Shown piece after piece: positions 9,801 to 17,404 of a stretch of DNA of 64,000 nt. This DNA is from B1 sp964355075. GTDB lineage: Bacteria > Bacteroidota > Bacteroidia > UKL13-3. Position 1 is the first letter of the stretch. Every line of letters starts with the position of its first letter. The translations under genes and the position numbers were made by a program. The notes below the pieces were generated by a model. The model saw nothing but the letters and a program-made list of their open reading frames with translations. It did no database searches and was not told the DNA's origin. The stretch is from positions 1 to 64,000 of the forward strand of contig CAYHCF010000003.1 of NCBI GenBank assembly GCA_964355075.1, in the 5' to 3' direction.

Positions 9801-10984
9801 TGGAGGCAGATGGCATATTTACCCGGAAAGCCTCCAAACAAGAGTGGGTTCTGACCGAGTGGATTAGAGAAGAAATTGGCAAAATACGGATTGGGTACAT
9901 TCGTTACATCCGGCACGATCGTCCAGTACCATTGGTTTGGGCCGTAGGAGCTTATATCCACCATGGAGGCATAATCGGCAATACCGATCTTGGTTCGGGC
10001 CGAAAAGAAATTAGGCACAGGCGCTCTGCTGGGTGTATCCACCCATATGTATTTTACGATGCTGTCGCGCAAGGAATCTCGTTTGTAATCATTAACCGAA
10101 AGCAGGCGAACCGGCCAAAATCCTCTCCTTCCAAAAGTATATCTGAATTTTGAGCTGTATTTAGCGGTATCAATATATTGTTGTGAAGTAAAGGCTACAT
10201 TGGTTCTGGCATAACCAGGGTTCAGAGTTGTTTCTCCGGGTAAATCCCAGAAACTTCTGCTTGCATTGGTACTGGTAGCAACCAAATCAAAGGGACTATT
10301 TATCCAAACGGTATCGGTAGGTGTAGAGCTGGTAGTGGCCTGACTTGGGAAGAAGTTGGCGATGGGGGGTAAAGGAATACCACCAGGTCCGGTTAATGTT
10401 TCATCTATACCAAAATCAAAAACATTTGCATCCTGACCTGAGTATGTAAATGTACAGGATGCTGCATTAATGTAAGATCTTCTGCCAGCACCTGATCCAT
10501 TATTAATGGTAAGCATTGAAGTTGTCGTTGATGCACACTGCGAAACATCCACTATTAAACTGAGTGAAGTATTATAGGCAAAAGGTGTAGTTAACGTAAT
10601 GCCCATCCAGCCGTTGGCATCAGATGAACCACTATAAGAAGGGGATGAAAATGCTGTTGTAAAAGGTCCAGTATAAATACTGGTTGGAAGGGAAGTTATT
10701 GTTGACTGACCCAGCTTAATGGTTAAGGTAGTCCAGGTTCCCGATGTAGAAGGTGTGACCTTAAAATAAACTTTGGTAATAAACCCATTATAGGCACTAA
10801 TAATTTCATTGGGAGCAATTAGGTATTGGGTTTCTTTCCCAGCTGCTGTAGCCCATGGAAAACTATTGCTTGGAGAGCCAGCATTACTGTTATAATACTG
10901 GGGAGTTTGAGAATTTACGTTTAAACAAATTATGAATTGAAATACAATAAATAAATATATGTATCTTTTGTTTATGTTTTTCAT
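6845..10984 (-). CDS. T9SS surface protein, paralogue B (unassigned head)
   Basis: Secreted protein of 1,379 aa with a signal peptide at about residues 1-25 and the family body from LPPIANFFPSQ (about 205) to the KKLQVN end. The head (about 26-200) is rich in S, T, G and aromatic residues, with alternating hydrophobic strands, and looks like an all-beta sandwich. Segments such as FITKVYFKVTPS and LSLIVDVSQC recall jelly-roll regions of other Bacteroidota surface proteins, but I cannot assign a family. The 3' part of the body is nearly identical to paralogue C (TYAGTQ, AYATEVHKAF, SLPLQNGKPF), while the 5' part agrees with A (IVPDVTN). It lies between A and C and appears to have its own terminator. 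Function is unknown. Confidence 0.88.
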   Translation of the reverse strand: MKNINKRYIYLFIVFQFIICLNVNSQTPQYYNSNAGSPSNSFPWATAAGKETQYLIAPNEIISAYNGFITKVYFKVTPSTSGTWTTLTIKLGQSTITSLPTSIYTGPFTTAFSSPSYSGSSDANGWMGITLTTPFAYNTSLSLIVDVSQCASTTTSMLTINNGSGAGRRSYINAASCTFTYSGQDANVFDFGIDETLTGPGGIPLPPIANFFPSQATTSSTPTDTVWINSPFDLVATSTNASRSFWDLPGETTLNPGYARTNVAFTSQQYIDTAKYSSKFRYTFGRRGFWPVRLLSVNDYKRDSLRDSIVKYIWVDTPSRAPVPNFFSARTKIGIADYASMVDISSYGPNQWYWTIVPDVTNVPNPYFANFFSNPLGQNPLLFGGFPGKYAICLQVWNARGWDTICKQNYIEVINSVNMCSGSGSTSSSWDQGFVFGPSGPAFSYTRSQVSGCPGFLLNPCADSIFLFVDRIKMLPTDTLVIHNGTSQSAPIIGKLGAASVGVLPQAIINNGIRGGNRLFLRFMTGNGTIPNPYDSAGFSIRWAIKGASYGIPQSHIVVPDTIYHNQPVQYSNTSTGTLMQYSWDTDGLNGYDSTGPTATRTFVVSSPVYRKICLVTYNCLGADTSCKNVLFLPTNQKPLVRFTVDKVQGFNTDTFRFTDQSLFGPSVWNWIITGGNYQAIMGTVKVGNVVTSRNPIIRFTQRTKYTVKLVATNQFGTDSLIKVDYINIGAYDQPQCLTDIGLADGSIGISRVQLQSGLDTAVNSFTPCYQMVLGNQSANMYRGMKHVLKIARPGISSPMDRKAWLDRNMDGLFTNDELVMNDMASNILQKIDTISISGTQQLGGTRLRVGVTYAGTQLNPSVLFLGVFRDYVVNFPMDTVKPSISLNGSSAYATEVHKAFVDPGVISMDNIEGDISSKYITIGTVDTSKVGPNYLRYIVKDLYGNVSDTLNRTVYVILNQTGPSLTLNGSASMYVEVYKKYTEPGYVAKDNQGMDISSQVVVSSNLDTSKLGSYSISYVITDAFGFYKSASRAIIVGDTTRPVIVPPLNNIYIQQVGSAIDLAKVVGKTDNFWSANTLVLTWIGSVDVNKVGTYLILYNLRDGSGNIGYEVAVEVRVRDTKSPNIYLNGSSPMTIEVFSGFADPWVTVSDNYWPSNTIVVTKKGAVNMNVLGSYTIWYIATDPSGNQDSVSREIRVVDTTKPVVNLLNITDVNVPQWTEYVDAPVQLVDNYNTDAQMRANLVAINSLPLQNGKPFAHDIGLYSVRYKVKDLSGNESDEAIRSLYVGPSGLTDIMNIDKLMSVYPNPSNGMIHVRLADVQKEDVQLFVLDMLGKEVMHKTISKNNLQTEEIDLQTSPKGFYLLKVQTGDRVYMKKLQVN
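8721..9913 (-). repeat. Invariant body block, copy B
   Basis: Encodes residues about 358-755. It is offset by exactly 4,282 bp from copy A with no indel. Identity with A continues past both ends, over about 1.4 kb in all, and identity with C continues far into the 3' side. Confidence 0.85.
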
Positions 10985-11108
10985 GATATTAAGTTTATTA
11001 AATTAATCCACTAAATTAATAATAACATCCTAAATGTCAATAGAAAAGGCAATAAAGTTATAAACTTTAAACTTCCTGTTAAACCTCTGTTCTTTTGGGT
11101 TAAAATTA

Positions 11109-11144
11109 AAAGACAGGTCAATCCTTACGGATTAGCCTGTCTTT
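11109..11144 (-). terminator. Terminator of paralogue C
   Basis: An inverted repeat of 16 bp with two internal mismatches (AAAGACAGG pairs with CCTGTCTTT, AATCC with GGATT) has a 4-nt loop. It lies 38 bp past the stop of paralogue C on the minus strand. Confidence 0.8.
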
Positions 11145-11182
11145 GTAAAACTAATATATCAATAAATTGCTTCTAAATTCGA

Positions 11183-14100
11183 TTAGTTCACCTGCAATTT
11201 TTTCATATAAACGCGGTCTCCGGTTTGAACCTTTAACAGGTAAAATCCTTTTGGTGAAGTTTGAAGATCAATTTCTTCTGTTTGTAAATTATTTTTACTG
11301 ATGATTTTATGCATCACTTCTTTGCCCAACATATCCAAAACAAATACCTGAATATCTTCCTTCTGAACATCCGCCAAACGAACATGAATCATTCCATTGC
11401 TTGGGTTCGGATATACACTCATCAATTTGTCAATATTCATAATGTCTGTTAAACCGCTGGGTCCTACATATAAAGAACGAATAGCCTCATCAGATTCATT
11501 GCCCGATAAATCCTTTACTTTATAGCGAACACTGTACAAACCAATATCATGTGCAAAGGGTTTTCCATTTTGCAATGGCAAACTATTTATTGCCACCAAA
11601 TTTGCCCGCATCTGTGCATCGGTATTGTAATTATCTACCAACTGTACCGGAGCATCCACATATTCTGTCCACTGAGGAACGTTCACATCGGTAATGTTCA
11701 ACAGGTTTACAACAGGTTTGGTGGTATCCACCACTCTTATCTCCCTGCTCACCGAATCCTGGTTTCCGGATGGATCGGTGGCAATATACCAGATGGTATA
11801 GCTTCCCAAAACATTCATATTCACTGCGCCTTTTTTTGTTACCACGATGGTATTGGATGGCCAGTAATTATCGGATACCGTCACCCATGGATCTGCAAAT
11901 CCACTGAATACCTCTATGGTCATCGGGCTGCTTCCATTCAGGTAAATATTGGGCGATTTTGTGTCTCTTACCCGCACTTCTACTGCTACCTCATAGCCAA
12001 TATTTCCGCTTCCGTCTCTTAAATTATACAAGATCAAATAAGTGCCTACCTTGTTTACATCTACCGAACCAATCCAGGTTAATACCAAGGCATTTGCTGA
12101 CCAGAAATTATCGGTTTTCCCAACTATAGTGGCCAGATCAATGGCCGAACCCACCTGCTGAATGTAAATGTTATTGAACGGTGGAACAATAACCGGTCTG
12201 GTAGTATCTCCAACAACGATTGCCCTACTAGCTGTTTTGAAGTATCCAAAGGCATCTGTTATCACATAACCGATACTGTAAGAGCCCAGTTTTGAAGTAT
12301 CCAGATTACTGCTTACTACTACCTGACTGCTGATATCCATTCCCTGATTGTCTTTGGCAACATAACCCGGTTCAGTATATTTTTTGTAAACTTCAACATA
12401 CATGCTTGCCGAACCATTCAGGGTCAGACTCGGGCCGGTTTGATTGAGTATCACATACACGGTTCTGTTCAGGGTATCACTCACATTTCCATACAGATCT
12501 TTTACAATATAGCGCAGGTAATTGGGTCCCACTTTGCTGGTATCTACCGTCCCAATTGTTATATATTTACTGCTGATATCTCCCTCAATATTGTCCATGG
12601 ATATTACGCCCGGATCTACAAAAGCTTTGTGTACTTCGGTAGCATAGGCAGAGCTGCCATTCAATGAAATGCTTGGTTTTACGGTATCCATCGGGAAGTT
12701 CACTACATAATCTCTGAATACACCCAAAAACAAGACACTTGGATTCAGTTGGGTACCTGCATAGGTAACACCTACTCTCAATCGGGTGCCTCCTAATTGC
12801 TGGGTTCCACTGATGGAAATCGTATCTATTTTCTGCAAAATATTGCTGGCCATGTCGTTCATCACCAACTCATCATTGGTAAATAAACCATCCATGTTTC
12901 TGTCTAACCAGGCTTTTCTGTCCATAGGACTGCTGATACCCGGACGCGCAATCTTTAAGACATGTTTCATGCCTCTGTACATATTAGCTGATTGGTTGCC
13001 CAATACCATCTGATAGCAAGGCGTAAATGAATTTACTGCGGTATCTAAACCACTTTGTAACTGAACCCGGCTAATCCCGATACTGCCATCGGCCAGACCA
13101 ATATCTGTTAAACACTGTGGCTGATCGTAAGCACCAATATTGATATAATCAACCTTGATCAGCGAATCGGTACCAAATTGATTGGTTGCAACCAGTTTTA
13201 CGGTGTATTTGGTTCTTTGGGTAAAGCGGATGATCGGATTGCGGCTGGTTACCACATTGCCCACTTTTACTGTTCCCATGATGGCCTGATAATTTCCACC
13301 GGTAATGATCCAGTTCCATACACTCGGTCCAAACAAACTCTGATCGGTAAACCGGAAGGTATCGGTATTAAATCCCTGAACTTTATCTACTGTAAATCTT
13401 ACCAAAGGTTTTTGGTTGGTAGGCAGGAACAATACATTTTTACAACTGGTATCTGCACCCAAACAGTTATAGGTTACCAAACATATTTTACGGTAAACGG
13501 GAGAGCTTACCACAAAGGTTCTGGTGGCAGTAGGTCCTGTGGAATCATAACCGTTTAAGCCATCGGTATCCCATGAGTATTGCATGAGGGTTCCTGTTGA
13601 GGTATTTGAATACTGAACCGGCTGGTTATGATAAATGGTATCGGGCACCACAATATGAGATTGTGGAATGCCATAACTCGCTCCCTTAATAGCCCACCTG
13701 ATCGAGAAGCCTGCTGAATCATATGGATTTGGTATGGTTCCGTTGCCGGTCATAAATCTTAAAAACAAGCGGTTGCCACCCCTGATTCCATTATTGATAA
13801 TGGCTTGTGGCAATACCCCCACACTGGCAGCTCCCAGTTTTCCGATGATAGGTGCGCTTTGACTCGTTCCGTTATGGATAACGAGTGTATCGGTTGGCAA
13901 CATCTTAATGCGATCCACAAATAAAAAGATACTATCGGCGCAAGGATTTAGCAGAAAGCCCGGGCAGCCCGATACCTGCGACCTTGTATAAGAGAAGGCC
14001 GGTCCACTCGGACCAAACACAAAGCCCTGATCCCAGCTACTACTGGTTGAGCCACTGCCACTGCACATATTTACACTATTGATAACCTCTATATAGTTTT

Positions 14101-15259
14101 GCTTGCATATCGTATCCCATCCCCGGGCATTCCATACCTGGAGGCAGATGGCATATTTACCCGGAAAGCCTCCAAACAAGAGTGGGTTCTGACCGAGTGG
14201 ATTAGAGAAGAAATTGGCAAAATACGGATTGGGTACATTCGTTACATCCGGATTGATCGTCCAGTACCATTGGTTGGGACCGTAAGAGCTGATATCCACC
14301 AAGGAGGCATAATCGGCAATACCGATCTTGGTTCGGGCCGAAAAGAAATTGGGCACCGGTGCTCTGGAGGGCGTATCTACCCAAATGTATTTTACGATGC
14401 TATCGCGCAGGGAATCTTTTTTGTAATCATTGATAGAAAGCAGTCGAACCGGCCAAAATCCTCTCCTTCCAAAAGTATATCTGAATTTAGAATAGTATTT
14501 AGCGGTATCAATATAGAGTTGTGAAGTAAAGCCCACATTGGTTCGGGCATAACCGGGATTTAAAGTTGTTTCTCCGGGCAAATCCCAGTAACTACGAGTC
14601 GTATTGGTACTGGTAGATACCAAATCAAACGGACTATTTATCCAAACAGTATCGGTGGGAATAGTTGAAGTGGTTGCCTGACTTGGGAAAAAGTTGGCGA
14701 TGGGCGGTAATGTTAAACCACCTCCTGGCGGAGGAGAAGAAAAGACTTCAATTTCCCTGAAATTCATATTGGAGCTTTGAGTTCCTCCAACAGTCATATC
14801 AATGAACCTGAACATAGAAGTTGATATCGCCGTAAAGTTTATATCCCAACTACAAACAGCCATATTTGTTTGCGTAAAAGTGGTATGCGTAATCCATGAA
14901 CTTCCATCCCATCTTTGAAGAGTTCCGCCGTTCATAAAACGGTTGTTTTGTTCCGCATTATGAATGGTAATCTTATTAAATGTTACAGTACCTGGCCAAG
15001 TAAATTGAATAAAAATTGTTGCTCCAGGATTGGATGCCGCGGAGGTAATCCACATGGATTGTGTGCCACAGGTTCCATAATTGAGATCATTTAAAGTGGT
15101 ACAGGCGCCTGTATTGCAGGTACTGGCTGTTGGAGTTGCAAATGGGGCAATATTTGTTTGGGCATGACTGGAATTTAGAAAGGTTAACACCAATAAGGCT
15201 ATGGGTAACAATTTTAATGCACCTCTTCCTGTAAAAGTCAGCGGTATTAGTTTACGCAT
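11183..15259 (-). CDS. T9SS surface protein, paralogue C (discoidin-like head)
   Basis: Secreted protein of 1,358 aa. The signal segment lies near residues 14-33 and follows a longer than usual charged N-terminus (MRKLIPLTFTGRGALK). The head (about 34-174) resembles an F5/8 type C (discoidin) carbohydrate- or lipid-binding domain: NIAPFATPTAS at the start, ASNPGATIFIQFTW, FNKITIHNAEQN, then FRFIDMTVGG and MNFREIEVFSS at the end. A PPPGGG linker leads to the shared body at about 184. The body is chimeric: its early part has the INPDVTN variant of D/E, and its later part matches B almost exactly. The body ends in the T9SS type A tail. The discoidin call rests on motif layout only. Ligand is unknown. 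Confidence 0.88.
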   Translation of the reverse strand: MRKLIPLTFTGRGALKLLPIALLVLTFLNSSHAQTNIAPFATPTASTCNTGACTTLNDLNYGTCGTQSMWITSAASNPGATIFIQFTWPGTVTFNKITIHNAEQNNRFMNGGTLQRWDGSSWITHTTFTQTNMAVCSWDINFTAISTSMFRFIDMTVGGTQSSNMNFREIEVFSSPPPGGGLTLPPIANFFPSQATTSTIPTDTVWINSPFDLVSTSTNTTRSYWDLPGETTLNPGYARTNVGFTSQLYIDTAKYYSKFRYTFGRRGFWPVRLLSINDYKKDSLRDSIVKYIWVDTPSRAPVPNFFSARTKIGIADYASLVDISSYGPNQWYWTINPDVTNVPNPYFANFFSNPLGQNPLLFGGFPGKYAICLQVWNARGWDTICKQNYIEVINSVNMCSGSGSTSSSWDQGFVFGPSGPAFSYTRSQVSGCPGFLLNPCADSIFLFVDRIKMLPTDTLVIHNGTSQSAPIIGKLGAASVGVLPQAIINNGIRGGNRLFLRFMTGNGTIPNPYDSAGFSIRWAIKGASYGIPQSHIVVPDTIYHNQPVQYSNTSTGTLMQYSWDTDGLNGYDSTGPTATRTFVVSSPVYRKICLVTYNCLGADTSCKNVLFLPTNQKPLVRFTVDKVQGFNTDTFRFTDQSLFGPSVWNWIITGGNYQAIMGTVKVGNVVTSRNPIIRFTQRTKYTVKLVATNQFGTDSLIKVDYINIGAYDQPQCLTDIGLADGSIGISRVQLQSGLDTAVNSFTPCYQMVLGNQSANMYRGMKHVLKIARPGISSPMDRKAWLDRNMDGLFTNDELVMNDMASNILQKIDTISISGTQQLGGTRLRVGVTYAGTQLNPSVLFLGVFRDYVVNFPMDTVKPSISLNGSSAYATEVHKAFVDPGVISMDNIEGDISSKYITIGTVDTSKVGPNYLRYIVKDLYGNVSDTLNRTVYVILNQTGPSLTLNGSASMYVEVYKKYTEPGYVAKDNQGMDISSQVVVSSNLDTSKLGSYSIGYVITDAFGYFKTASRAIVVGDTTRPVIVPPFNNIYIQQVGSAIDLATIVGKTDNFWSANALVLTWIGSVDVNKVGTYLILYNLRDGSGNIGYEVAVEVRVRDTKSPNIYLNGSSPMTIEVFSGFADPWVTVSDNYWPSNTIVVTKKGAVNMNVLGSYTIWYIATDPSGNQDSVSREIRVVDTTKPVVNLLNITDVNVPQWTEYVDAPVQLVDNYNTDAQMRANLVAINSLPLQNGKPFAHDIGLYSVRYKVKDLSGNESDEAIRSLYVGPSGLTDIMNIDKLMSVYPNPSNGMIHVRLADVQKEDIQVFVLDMLGKEVMHKIISKNNLQTEEIDLQTSPKGFYLLKVQTGDRVYMKKLQVN
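13059..14251 (-). repeat. Invariant body block, copy C
   Basis: Encodes residues about 337-734. On the 5' side its identity continues into the D/E variant (INPDVTN), and on the 3' side into the A/B variant (NQSANMYRG, ISSPMDRK). A recombination breakpoint therefore lies inside this block. Confidence 0.85.
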
Positions 15260-15357
15260 AATAGATAATATTTATTTATTATGCTAAGGTAATCTTTATT
15301 CATCTTGTTTTTCTTAATTTTTTCTTAATTTTTTGATTATCGGAGGACATCGAATAT

Positions 15358-15394
15358 AAAAGGCAGGTAAATCAATCAGATTTACCTGCCTTTT
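15358..15394 (-). terminator. Orphan terminator upstream of paralogue C
   Basis: A perfect 16-bp stem (AAAAGGCAGGTAAATC) with a 5-nt loop ends in T-residues on the minus strand. The nearest complete minus-strand gene upstream ends 180 bp away. It sits where the terminator of an extra paralogue would be, 46 bp past the 3' scar at 15440-15457. Confidence 0.85.
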
Positions 15395-15439
15395 AATATT
15401 ACCTTAATGTTTCAATAATTATCCTAAATAATTAATATC

Positions 15440-15457
15440 AATTCACCTGCAATTTCT
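15440..15457 (-). pseudogene. 3' remnant of a lost family copy
   Basis: Read on the minus strand, these 18 nt exactly match the last codons of the family genes, which end ...KKLQVN (AAATTGCAGGTGAAT). They are followed by the kind of hairpin that ends each copy. Upstream sequence shows no similarity to the family. The simplest reading is a deletion that removed all but the extreme 3' end and terminator of another minus-strand copy. The match is short, so this is inference. Confidence 0.55.
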
Positions 15458-15574
15458 ATTAATAAAAAAATAAATTATAAATCCGATTTGCATGTAGAAT
15501 ATTGAAAAATAGCTTTCAAAAATATTCTAATTAAAATCCGTAAAGCTTATACCAAAAGCCTTGGGCTAACAGCC

Positions 15575-16273
15575 CTATTTCGCTCTTACTGTAACCTGCT
15601 CAATCCGCTTCTCGTAATAGGCGCCTTTAAAAATTCTGTTTACATAAATTCCGGGAGTATGAATCATATCAGGGTCCAGCATTCCGGGTTCAACCAGTTC
15701 TTCAACCTCTGCTATGGTAATTTTACCTGCCATAGCCATCAAAGGATTAAAATTTCGTGAAGTAGCCCGAAAGATCAAATTCCCTTGCGTATCGCCTTTC
15801 CAGGCTTTTACAATGGCATAATCAGAATCAAAAGCATGTTCAAGTAAATAGGTTTTTCCATTAAAATCACGTGTTTCTTTGCCGATGGCAACTTCTGTTC
15901 CAACCCCGGCTGGCGTATAAATCGCCGGCATTCCATATCCGCTCGCCATACAACGAGTGGCTAATGTTCCCTGTGGAATTAACTCAACTTCCAGTTCACC
16001 ACTCAATAATTGTCTTTCAAATTCGGCATTTTCACCAACGTAAGAGGATATCATTTTTTTAACCTGTTTTGTTTGCAACAATAAACCGATTCCAAAATCA
16101 TCCACTCCGGCATTATTGGAGATACAGGTTAAATTTTTTATACCTTTTTTAACCAATTCATTAATACAATTTTCAGGGATTCCACATAAACCGAATCCAC
16201 CTAACATGATCACTGCCCCATCCGGAATATCCTGAATGGCAGCTTTGGCATTTGCAACTACTTTATTTAACAT
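15575..16273 (-). CDS. scoA: CoA transferase subunit A (3-oxoacid type)
   Basis: Alpha subunit (232 aa) of a succinyl-CoA:3-oxoacid (acetoacetate) CoA-transferase, a cytosolic enzyme of ketone-body/acetoacetate and branched-chain degradation. The N-terminal GGFGLCGIPENCI segment, SNNAGVDDFGIG, LIPQGTLA and TPAGVGTEV are characteristic of the SCOT/AtoD alpha subunit. Length is normal. The active-site glutamate is carried by subunit B, which is not adjacent: downstream lies the paralogue array and upstream are clpS and repeats. Subunit B must be encoded elsewhere or outside the window. The gene appears to be transcribed alone. Confidence 0.92.
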   Translation of the reverse strand: MLNKVVANAKAAIQDIPDGAVIMLGGFGLCGIPENCINELVKKGIKNLTCISNNAGVDDFGIGLLLQTKQVKKMISSYVGENAEFERQLLSGELEVELIPQGTLATRCMASGYGMPAIYTPAGVGTEVAIGKETRDFNGKTYLLEHAFDSDYAIVKAWKGDTQGNLIFRATSRNFNPLMAMAGKITIAEVEELVEPGMLDPDMIHTPGIYVNRIFKGAYYEKRIEQVTVRAK

Positions 16274-16302
16274 TTAATTATAGAATTATAAGATTACAAT
16301 AG

Positions 16303-16395
16303 TTCGACAGGTTCACTATGACAGCAATAGTTGTCATCCTGAGCTTGTCGATTAAAAACTAAATACCGTTCTCGACTCCGCTCGAACTGACAACC
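16303..16395. repeat. Palindromic intergenic repeat cluster
   Basis: Two inverted copies of a 20-bp unit, TCGACAGGTTCACTATGACA and TGTCATCCTGAGCTTGTCGA, face each other around an 8-nt spacer. A third related unit, CTCGACTCCGCTCGAACTGA, follows. The TGTCATCCTGAGC-TGTCGA unit recurs at 50992-51016, 51115-51139 and 51256-51296, always between genes. It looks like a REP/BIME-type dispersed repeat. Confidence 0.7.
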
Positions 16396-16412
16396 AATTA
16401 CATTGTTTGTTA

Positions 16413-16691
16413 TTATTCCAAAACAGCTGATAAATCCCGGTCACACAATGCCTGGCAGATTCCCTGCATATCTTCTAATTCTCCGGATTTAACATTTGCC
16501 TTCCCTTTGAAATGAACGATAACAGCACATTGTTCAGCCTGTACCGGATCATGTTCGCACACATCAACCAGACTTTCGATTACCCAATCGAAGGTATTAT
16601 AATCGTCATTGTACAGAATCACCTTGTGCGAAGGAATATCTTCAACAAATTCTTCAATATCTTCTTGCTTTTTAGTTATTTCTTTTGTCAT
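16413..16691 (-). CDS. clpS: ATP-dependent Clp protease adaptor ClpS
   Basis: Cytosolic adaptor (92 aa) that delivers N-degron substrates to ClpAP or a related Clp protease. The N-terminal 20 residues are an acidic, flexible tail. The fold begins at KVILYNDDYNTFDWVI, containing the N-D-D binding-pocket motif, and continues through VIVHFKGKANVKSGELEDM and a final helix. Length and order match the family. It lies 59 bp downstream of plsY in the same direction but is separated from scoA by the repeat cluster. No regulatory site was recognised. Confidence 0.93.
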   Translation of the reverse strand: MTKEITKKQEDIEEFVEDIPSHKVILYNDDYNTFDWVIESLVDVCEHDPVQAEQCAVIVHFKGKANVKSGELEDMQGICQALCDRDLSAVLE

Positions 16692-16750
16692 TTTTTTTCA
16701 AACGGTATAATAAAAAGGATATATTCTGTTCATATACTTTTCATTCATTA

Positions 16751-17404
16751 TCAAGAACTACTTATCTCAGGTTTACTATTGAAGTTGAACTTGCTTTCGG
16801 AACCTAGCCATAATCTTTTTATATTGGTTCGGTGCGTATATACTGCCATGATTGCAACTATTGCACAAAAATAAATAAAAAATTTATCATCCTGGCCATA
16901 TCTGAACCAAACAAAAAATGGACTAAACAGGCACCCTAATATTGATCCCAGTGAAATATATCTGGTAAGCAAAACGGTTAGCACAAAAACTACGACAAAT
17001 AATACCGAAACTGGCCAACTGATACCCACCATTGAGCCCAAAAGTGTTGCAATGCCTTTCCCACCCTTAAACCCAACAAATATAGGATAAACATGCCCTA
17101 ATATTGCAAAAATGGCGAGCAACATTTGTATGTTTCTGAAATCAGTAGTTCCGGGTTCTGAAGCATATTGAAAAAAGGCCATGGCAGTTGCAGAAAGTCC
17201 TTTTAAAAAATCAATTATAAGAACACTGATTCCGGCTTTTTTCCCAAGTACTCTTAAGGTATTGGTTGCACCCGCATTTCCACTTCCATGCTTTCGTACA
17301 TCCACACCATAAAAGGCCTTGCCAATCCATACTGAGGAAGGGATAGAGCCAAGAAGGTAGGCACCGGCTAATCCCGAGAGGGTATATAATAAGGATGGGT
17401 TCAT
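16751..17404 (-). CDS. plsY: Glycerol-3-phosphate acyltransferase PlsY
   Basis: Inner-membrane acyl-phosphate:glycerol-3-phosphate acyltransferase (217 aa), the first committed step of phospholipid synthesis. The three conserved loops are visible: GSIPSSVWIG, HGSGNAGATNTLRVLG (about residues 38-53) and GHVYPIFVGFKGGKGIAT (about 100-117). Several membrane segments fill the rest. The ATG overlaps the stop of the upstream 1,461-aa gene by 4 nt (ATGA), so the two are translationally coupled. The C-terminus extends slightly beyond the last helix with a polar tail. Confidence 0.95.
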   Translation of the reverse strand: MNPSLLYTLSGLAGAYLLGSIPSSVWIGKAFYGVDVRKHGSGNAGATNTLRVLGKKAGISVLIIDFLKGLSATAMAFFQYASEPGTTDFRNIQMLLAIFAILGHVYPIFVGFKGGKGIATLLGSMVGISWPVSVLFVVVFVLTVLLTRYISLGSILGCLFSPFFVWFRYGQDDKFFIYFCAIVAIMAVYTHRTNIKRLWLGSESKFNFNSKPEISSS

